DNA of 10,635 nt from Commensalibacter sp963921845 (GTDB taxonomy: Bacteria; Pseudomonadota; Alphaproteobacteria; Acetobacterales; Acetobacteraceae): the NCBI RefSeq assembly GCF_963921845.1, contig NZ_CAWUGZ010000108.1, positions 1 through 10,635 on the forward strand. The letters are read 5' to 3'. This document shows positions 6,759 to 10,635 of the stretch, piece by piece; positions within the stretch are counted from its first letter, which is position 1; each line of letters begins with the position of its first letter. The position numbers and the translations under genes are program-made. The notes beneath the pieces are model-generated. The model saw only the letters and a program-made list of their open reading frames with translations. It searched no databases and was not told the DNA's origin.

Positions 6759-6787
6759 ATGATGTAACTTTAATTTTTTTTTGTCAA
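6759..6787 (-). promoter_or_regulatory. Candidate promoter for ackA-xfp
   Basis: On the minus strand, a perfect -35 TTGACA (6787-6782) is followed after 17 bp, including an A8 tract, by CATCAT (6764-6759), 4 of 6 to TATAAT. A palindrome ACAATTGT (6788-6795) lies immediately upstream of the -35 and could be an activator or repressor site. A start here would give an untranslated leader of about 145 nt before ackA. The 192-bp gap after smpB supports a separate promoter. Confidence 0.5.
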
Positions 6788-6799
6788 AACAATTGTACA

Positions 6800-7282
6800 T
6801 TAATTCTTATTTCTCATTAATCTCGCTTTGTCTCGTTTCCAGTCTCTTTCGGCTATAGCCTGCCTTTTATCGGTTTTCTTTTTCCCTTGTCCTAGCCCCA
6901 GGGTTACTTTGGCAATCCCTCTTGCATTAAAAAAAATATCCAAAGGGACAAGTGTCATTCCTTCGCGAGTAATAGCCCCCAATAATTTGTCAATTTGTTT
7001 TTTGTGAAGCAACAATTTACGAGGGGCTCGAGGTTCAAATTTAGAAAAAAAACTACCTTGATATTCAGGGATATAGCTATTAAAAAGCCAAATTTCCCTT
7101 TCTCTTTCTGCAGCATAGGCTTCGTTTATCGTGGATCGCCCATGCCGTAAACTTTTAACTTCAGGCCCTTTTAAAACAATGCCTGCTTCAATTCTATCGG
7201 TAATAAGATAATTGAATGTTGCTTTACGATTTTTTGCAACATTGCCAAACGAGATTAAAGTACTTTTCTTTTTTTCGACCAT
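6800..7282 (-). CDS. smpB: SsrA-binding protein SmpB
   Basis: SmpB binds tmRNA and delivers it to ribosomes stalled on broken messages. The 160 residues fit the family. Visible are the start of the beta-barrel (NRKATFNYLITDRIEAGIVL, about 18-37), GPEVKSLRHGR (39-49), EAYAAEREREIWLFN, the YIPEYQGSFF region, PRKLLLHKKQI and the block LVPLDIFFNARGIAKVTLGL, then GQGKKKTDKR. The basic C-terminal tail (ending ERDWKRDKARLMRNKN) is the part that enters the empty mRNA channel. The start lies 3 bp after the dapA stop, with GAAGAGG inside the dapA 3' end as the likely ribosome binding site, so translation is probably coupled. The ssrA (tmRNA) gene itself is not in this window. Confidence 0.96.
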   Translation of the reverse strand: MVEKKKSTLISFGNVAKNRKATFNYLITDRIEAGIVLKGPEVKSLRHGRSTINEAYAAEREREIWLFNSYIPEYQGSFFSKFEPRAPRKLLLHKKQIDKLLGAITREGMTLVPLDIFFNARGIAKVTLGLGQGKKKTDKRQAIAERDWKRDKARLMRNKN

Positions 7283-7285
7283 AAA

Positions 7286-8173
7286 TTAATCCAATAATCC
7301 AACCTCTTCGAGGGCATGTCTAACTTCAATACGTGATTTTTCCGAAAGAGGTGTTAAAGGAAGTCTACACATTTCACCCGCCAATCCTAATAGCGAAGCG
7401 GCATACTTAACCGGTATGGGATTAGCTTCACAAAACATTGCATCATGCAGAATAGTCAATTTATCCTGTAACGCAATTGCACGTGCTACAGAGCCTTCTT
7501 TCCATGCGTTTTGCATTTCAGCACATAATCGAGGCGCAATATTCGCGGTTACGCTGATACAGCCGTCTCCCCCCGCAGCTAAAAAGGAAACCGCTGTACC
7601 ATCTTCACCAGACAACTGATTAAAAGGTTTTTTAACCGCTCTGCGAACTTTAATGGGTCTTTGCAGATCGGCTGTTGCATCTTTTACCCCAATAATATAA
7701 GGATTTTCAGCCAGTCTAGCCATTGTTTCCACCGACATATCAATAACGGATCTACCTGGAATATTATAAATGTAAATGGGAAATTCGGTTTTATTAGCGA
7801 TTAAATTATAATGCTGATACAACCCCTCTTGCGTGGGTTTGTTGTAATAAGGCGTTACTACCAACGCAGCGTCAGCACCAATTTTTTTTGCAAAAGAAAC
7901 CTTTTCTATCGTTTCTTGCGTAGAGTTTGAACCTGCTCCTGCCAAAATTGGTACTCGTTTATTGGTTACTTTAATCGCGATTTCTACAATTTGCTTATGT
8001 TCTTCCTGCGTTAAGGTTGGGCTTTCCCCTGTTGTTCCAACAGGGACCAAAGCAGAGCTGCCTTCACGTATTTGCCAATCAACCAATTCCTCGTATCGTT
8101 TAATATCCAAGGAACCATCTTTTTTCATAGGGGTAATCAAAGCGGTAATCGAACCAGTGAGCCATAATGTCAT
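7286..8173 (-). CDS. dapA: 4-hydroxy-tetrahydrodipicolinate synthase
   Basis: It condenses pyruvate with aspartate-4-semialdehyde, the first committed step to diaminopimelate (peptidoglycan) and lysine, in the cytoplasm. The 295-residue TIM-barrel protein has all expected landmarks: ALITPM (11-16), GTTGESPTL (46-54, catalytic Thr), PYYNKPTQEG (108-117), YIYNIPGRS (134-142, catalytic Tyr136 and substrate-binding Arg141), Schiff-base lysine K164 in GVKDAT (162-167), and the GEDG and GGDGCISVTAN segments (189-211). The ribosome binding site AAGGA is part of a small palindrome (GGATA-AG-TATCC, 8174-8185) abutting the ATG. It follows pheA by 42 bp and precedes smpB by 3 bp, consistent with one operon. 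Confidence 0.97.
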   Translation of the reverse strand: MTLWLTGSITALITPMKKDGSLDIKRYEELVDWQIREGSSALVPVGTTGESPTLTQEEHKQIVEIAIKVTNKRVPILAGAGSNSTQETIEKVSFAKKIGADAALVVTPYYNKPTQEGLYQHYNLIANKTEFPIYIYNIPGRSVIDMSVETMARLAENPYIIGVKDATADLQRPIKVRRAVKKPFNQLSGEDGTAVSFLAAGGDGCISVTANIAPRLCAEMQNAWKEGSVARAIALQDKLTILHDAMFCEANPIPVKYAASLLGLAGEMCRLPLTPLSEKSRIEVRHALEEVGLLD

Positions 8174-8215
8174 GGATAAGTATCCTTAATTCTTAAATAA
8201 TTTTAATATACAAAG

Positions 8216-9064
8216 CTAATAGCATAGGTATCGATAAGACGAAGTGGGATAAACACCTAGAACTAAACACTCTTCAGAATAAAAATATAATTCGTTCATG
8301 GCTCGCTTTAAAGAAGGCTCGTCAATATGACCATCCACATCGACTAAAAATTTAGTAGCTGCAAATCTTCCATCATCCATATAACTTTCAAGGCGACTCA
8401 TGTTCACACTGTTTGTAGCAAATCCTCCGAGCGCTTTATACAATGCTGCAGGTATATTTTTAATCTTAAATAACAACGTGGTAATAACATTCGGCTCACT
8501 TAAATCAGGTATTTTCCTTTCTTTGGCAACTATATAAAAGCGAGTGGTGTTATAAGATTCATTTTCAACATTTTTTTCTAAAATATCCAATCCATTTAAT
8601 TCAGCCGCTAGCGATGAAGCAATAGCTGCATCTTCTACATTATTAATATTTCGAATAATCTCAGCAGCCCCTGCTGTATCAAATTCAACAATTGGAATTA
8701 AGTTCATAGATTTAATCAAATTAGAAACCTGACCCATAGCGACAGGATGGGTGTGTAGTCTCTTGATTTGTTCAAGTTTCGCACCTTTTATTCCAATTAA
8801 ACAGTGTTCAACACGCTGGAAATGCTCACCAACAATGAATAATTTCGAAGAAGGTAACAAATTATGTATATCAGAAACACGGCCTACCAAATTATTTTCA
8901 CATGGTAACATTGCTTGATCGGCTCTATTTTCTTGCACGGCTTGGATAACATCAAAAAAATTAGGACAAGCCAGTGTCTTCCAACCCGGACGTGCAAGAC
9001 GACATGCCAAGTCTGAATAAGCCCCTGGACTACCTTGAAAAGCAATGACTTTAAAACTATTCAT
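8216..9064 (-). CDS. pheA: Prephenate dehydratase with C-terminal ACT domain
   Basis: It converts prephenate to phenylpyruvate, the penultimate step of phenylalanine synthesis. This is the monofunctional form (282 residues) without a chorismate mutase domain. The catalytic part has AFQGSPGAYSDLACR (8-22), PCENNLVGRVSDIHNLLP (54-71) and the active-site NTTRF (172-176, with the conserved Thr-Arg-Phe). The ACT domain starts near residue 194 (TTLLFKIKNIPAALYKAL) and includes the regulatory SRLESYM region (223-229) and VDVDGH (241-246), so feedback by phenylalanine is likely. ENN replaces the more usual ENS in the second motif. Its ATG overlaps the kdsB stop by 8 nt (ATGAATAG), indicating translational coupling. 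Confidence 0.95.
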   Translation of the reverse strand: MNSFKVIAFQGSPGAYSDLACRLARPGWKTLACPNFFDVIQAVQENRADQAMLPCENNLVGRVSDIHNLLPSSKLFIVGEHFQRVEHCLIGIKGAKLEQIKRLHTHPVAMGQVSNLIKSMNLIPIVEFDTAGAAEIIRNINNVEDAAIASSLAAELNGLDILEKNVENESYNTTRFYIVAKERKIPDLSEPNVITTLLFKIKNIPAALYKALGGFATNSVNMSRLESYMDDGRFAATKFLVDVDGHIDEPSLKRAMNELYFYSEECLVLGVYPTSSYRYLCY

Positions 9065-9791
9065 TTTTTAACGCTTCTCTTACCCGTTGCAAATCTTCGG
9101 CAGTATCGACCCCAAACGGAGGTTTTTTTATACAAGCACACCCGATGACCATTCCTGCTTCTAACGCTCTTAATTGTTCTAAATTTTCTCTTTGCTCTAA
9201 GGGGGAAACAGGCAATTGCACAAATGTTTTTAAGGTCTTCAACCTATAAGCATACACACCAATATGATGCCAATACATTCCCTCACCCCAAGGGATCAAA
9301 GATCTAGAAAAATACATGGCTCTAGCGTAGGGCTTGTCTTTAATAAAACTACAAGCAACTTTAACAACAGAAGGCGCTGTTTTTTCAAATTCAGTTCTTA
9401 TAGGTGAAATCAACGTAGCCATATCGATTGAATCATCCATCAAAGGAACCAACACTTGGGAAATATCTTCAGGATTAATTAAAGGCAAATCACCTTGTAA
9501 ATTAATGATGGTTTGGTAATTTTCTATGTTTTTTATCTGCGTTAAGGCTTGATAAACTCTATCCGATCCAGAGGCAAGTTTAGGATCTGTGTCAATACTA
9601 TAACCCCCAAATTTACGAACTACTTCCGATATTTCTTTATCACCAGAAGCAACGATAACGTCGCCTATATTCGCACGTAAAGCTTGTTCATACACTCGAA
9701 TAATCATGGGTTTACCAGCAATATTGGCTAAGGCTTTACCAGGCAATCGTGTCGAAGCAAGTCGCGTTGGAATTATGATTAAAGTATTCAT
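9057..9791 (-). CDS. kdsB: 3-deoxy-manno-octulosonate cytidylyltransferase (CMP-Kdo synthetase)
   Basis: It activates Kdo with CTP to CMP-Kdo, needed for lipid A-inner core LPS, so the cell is Gram-negative. The 244 residues show the nucleotide-binding start IIPTRLASTRLPGKAL (6-21), GKPMIIRVYEQA, VASGDKEI, SGSDRVYQAL, INLQGDLPLI, HIGVYAYR, SPLEQRENLEQLRALEAG and VDTAEDLQRVR, all family landmarks in the right order. The start is supported by the conserved N-terminus. No clear Shine-Dalgarno is visible upstream (ACTGAAATTTTAGT before ATG), so initiation may be weak or leader-dependent. It is first in the kdsB-pheA-dapA-smpB run and divergent from a cytochrome c gene. Confidence 0.96.
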   Translation of the reverse strand: MNTLIIIPTRLASTRLPGKALANIAGKPMIIRVYEQALRANIGDVIVASGDKEISEVVRKFGGYSIDTDPKLASGSDRVYQALTQIKNIENYQTIINLQGDLPLINPEDISQVLVPLMDDSIDMATLISPIRTEFEKTAPSVVKVACSFIKDKPYARAMYFSRSLIPWGEGMYWHHIGVYAYRLKTLKTFVQLPVSPLEQRENLEQLRALEAGMVIGCACIKKPPFGVDTAEDLQRVREALKNE

Positions 9792-9908
9792 ACTAAAATT
9801 TCAGTTAAAGGATAATTTTTATCAATTCTTGTATAGCTGAAATTGTTTCTTTATTCTATAAACAAATAGCACAATATTGGTTTATACAAACGTAAAGATA
9901 GTAATGTA
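9792..9908. promoter_or_regulatory. Divergent promoter region kdsB / cytochrome c
   Basis: This 117-bp AT-rich gap must contain the promoters for kdsB (minus) and the cytochrome c gene (plus). Only weak matches are seen: on the plus strand TTGTAT then TATTCT at 17-bp spacing (about 9829-9857), and on the minus strand TATAGA near 9857-9852 and TTGATA near 9825. No full FNR-like TTGAT-N4-ATCAA site is present. Confidence 0.4.
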
Positions 9909-10475
9909 ATGGACTATTTTGACTGGAACCGTTTATTCATAGCAGGCGTTTTCTCGATTTGTTTTTTATACGCAGCTTGGGGAATTAGTCATTTTATGGT
10001 TCCAGATACAACCCCAATAAAACCAATAATACTCATGGATTCGAACGAAGACGGCCCTTTAGATTTTAGTTCTGCCAATATTAAAGAAGGTGAAGAATTT
10101 TCACAACGACACTGCGCAATTTGCCACACGTTTACACCGAACGACCAAAAGCTAATTGGGCCTGGTTTATACGGCATTATGAAAAGAAATATTGCTTCTT
10201 TGCCTACTTTCCATTTTACAGAGTCATTATCTAAGCACAATAAAGAAAATTGGACGCCTGCGAGGTTAAATATTTGGTTAAAGCGTCCTACTGCATTCGC
10301 TTCAGAAACAAATATGGCTTATGCAGGGGCCTTGAATAAATACGATAGAATTAACGTCATTGCTTTTTTAAACTCACTTTCATCTAGACCCGATAATCTA
10401 TCAAAAATAAAAACCTTGGAAAATAATAACATACGTCCAAATACTTCACTAGAACATAAAAATAAAACAAAATAA
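9909..10475 (+). CDS. Membrane-anchored class I cytochrome c (CycM/c552-like)
   Basis: A c-type cytochrome of 188 residues. One N-terminal hydrophobic segment (about 9-29) acts as an uncleaved anchor, with the haem domain in the periplasm. The haem-binding motif is CAICH (C69, C72, H73), followed by GPGLYGI (85-91) and a distal-ligand candidate Met136 in NMAYAG (135-140). A C-terminal helix RINVIAFLNSLS (147-158) completes the mono-haem fold. A polar, Asn/Lys-rich tail of about 30 residues follows. Such anchored cytochromes carry electrons between the bc1 complex and terminal oxidases in alphaproteobacteria. The exact partner here is not shown. The ribosome binding site is weak (AAAGATAG). 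The position divergent from kdsB-pheA resembles a conserved alphaproteobacterial arrangement, recalled and not checked. Confidence 0.9.
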   Translation: MDYFDWNRLFIAGVFSICFLYAAWGISHFMVPDTTPIKPIILMDSNEDGPLDFSSANIKEGEEFSQRHCAICHTFTPNDQKLIGPGLYGIMKRNIASLPTFHFTESLSKHNKENWTPARLNIWLKRPTAFASETNMAYAGALNKYDRINVIAFLNSLSSRPDNLSKIKTLENNNIRPNTSLEHKNKTK

Positions 10476-10635
10476 AATTATATCTGTTCTTCTAAATGAC
10501 AGGATGATCAATTTCATAAATAGATGTGAAGTAGATCTAGATTTTTTACTATAACAATAGTATTAGAAACAAAGAAAAAATTTTACCTACTCTAAAAAAA
10601 TACATTTAACGTATAATCTGCAATATCTTTTTTAT
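10476..10635. other. Non-coding AT-rich end of window
   Basis: 160 bases after the cytochrome gene with no supported ORF. Short symmetries include TACTAT-N4-ATAGTA (10547-10562) and TAGATCTA before a T6 run (about 10533-10547), which might be a weak terminator for the cytochrome gene. A TATAAT near 10612 could be the -10 of a gene beyond the window. Confidence 0.4.

Noticed and set aside
9989..10240. 83-codon minus-strand frame inside the cytochrome c gene
   Set aside because: It is antisense to the haem-binding domain; the plus-strand CAICH and Met motifs explain the sequence.
1..10635. CRISPR arrays, insertion sequences, tRNA or rRNA genes
   Set aside because: No regularly spaced repeats, no transposase-like coding, no terminal inverted repeats with target duplications and no tRNA-like cloverleaf were seen on either strand.

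Overview
This AT-rich bacterial window holds ten protein genes: nine intact housekeeping or small exported-protein genes with good family or signal-sequence support, and one clearly exported protein of unknown function. It also carries one decayed gene relic. The gene content points to a Gram-negative alphaproteobacterium: kdsB for LPS Kdo activation, a membrane-anchored class I cytochrome c divergent from kdsB-pheA, and a phosphoketolase/acetate kinase pair. The best guess is a low-GC member of the Acetobacteraceae, such as an insect-associated Commensalibacter-like lineage. The taxonomic call is inference; no rRNA or other marker is present to fix it.

Layout. Positions 1-501 contain no gene that can be supported. 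Positions 502-673 (minus strand) hold a broken remnant of an RluC/RluA-family 23S rRNA pseudouridine synthase. Its ATG overlaps the stop codon of rarA by 4 nt (ATGA), so it was once the last gene of a lipoprotein-rarA-rluC operon. rarA (670-2034, minus) is preceded by a small lipoprotein gene (2043-2297, minus) with a very strong Shine-Dalgarno. The 257-bp divergent gap (2298-2554) carries three DnaA-box-like sequences, two of them as an inverted pair, and AT-rich promoter-like DNA. A small exported four-cysteine protein (2555-2929, plus) runs convergently into xfp across a stem-loop.

The minus-strand pair ackA (5399-6607) and xfp (2963-5320) forms a compact catabolic unit. Phosphoketolase turns xylulose-5-P (and probably fructose-6-P) into acetyl phosphate, and acetate kinase turns that into acetate plus ATP without needing phosphotransacetylase. 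Upstream, kdsB-pheA-dapA-smpB (9791 down to 6800, minus) are tightly packed, with overlaps or gaps of 8 nt overlap, 42 bp and 3 bp. They cover Kdo activation, phenylalanine synthesis, lysine/diaminopimelate synthesis and ribosome rescue. A class I cytochrome c with an N-terminal membrane anchor (9909-10475, plus) is divergent from kdsB.

I found no mobile element, CRISPR array, tRNA or rRNA, and no convincing new multi-gene system. The points most worth a second look are the rluC relic, the DnaA-box-like cluster and the two small exported proteins flanking it.
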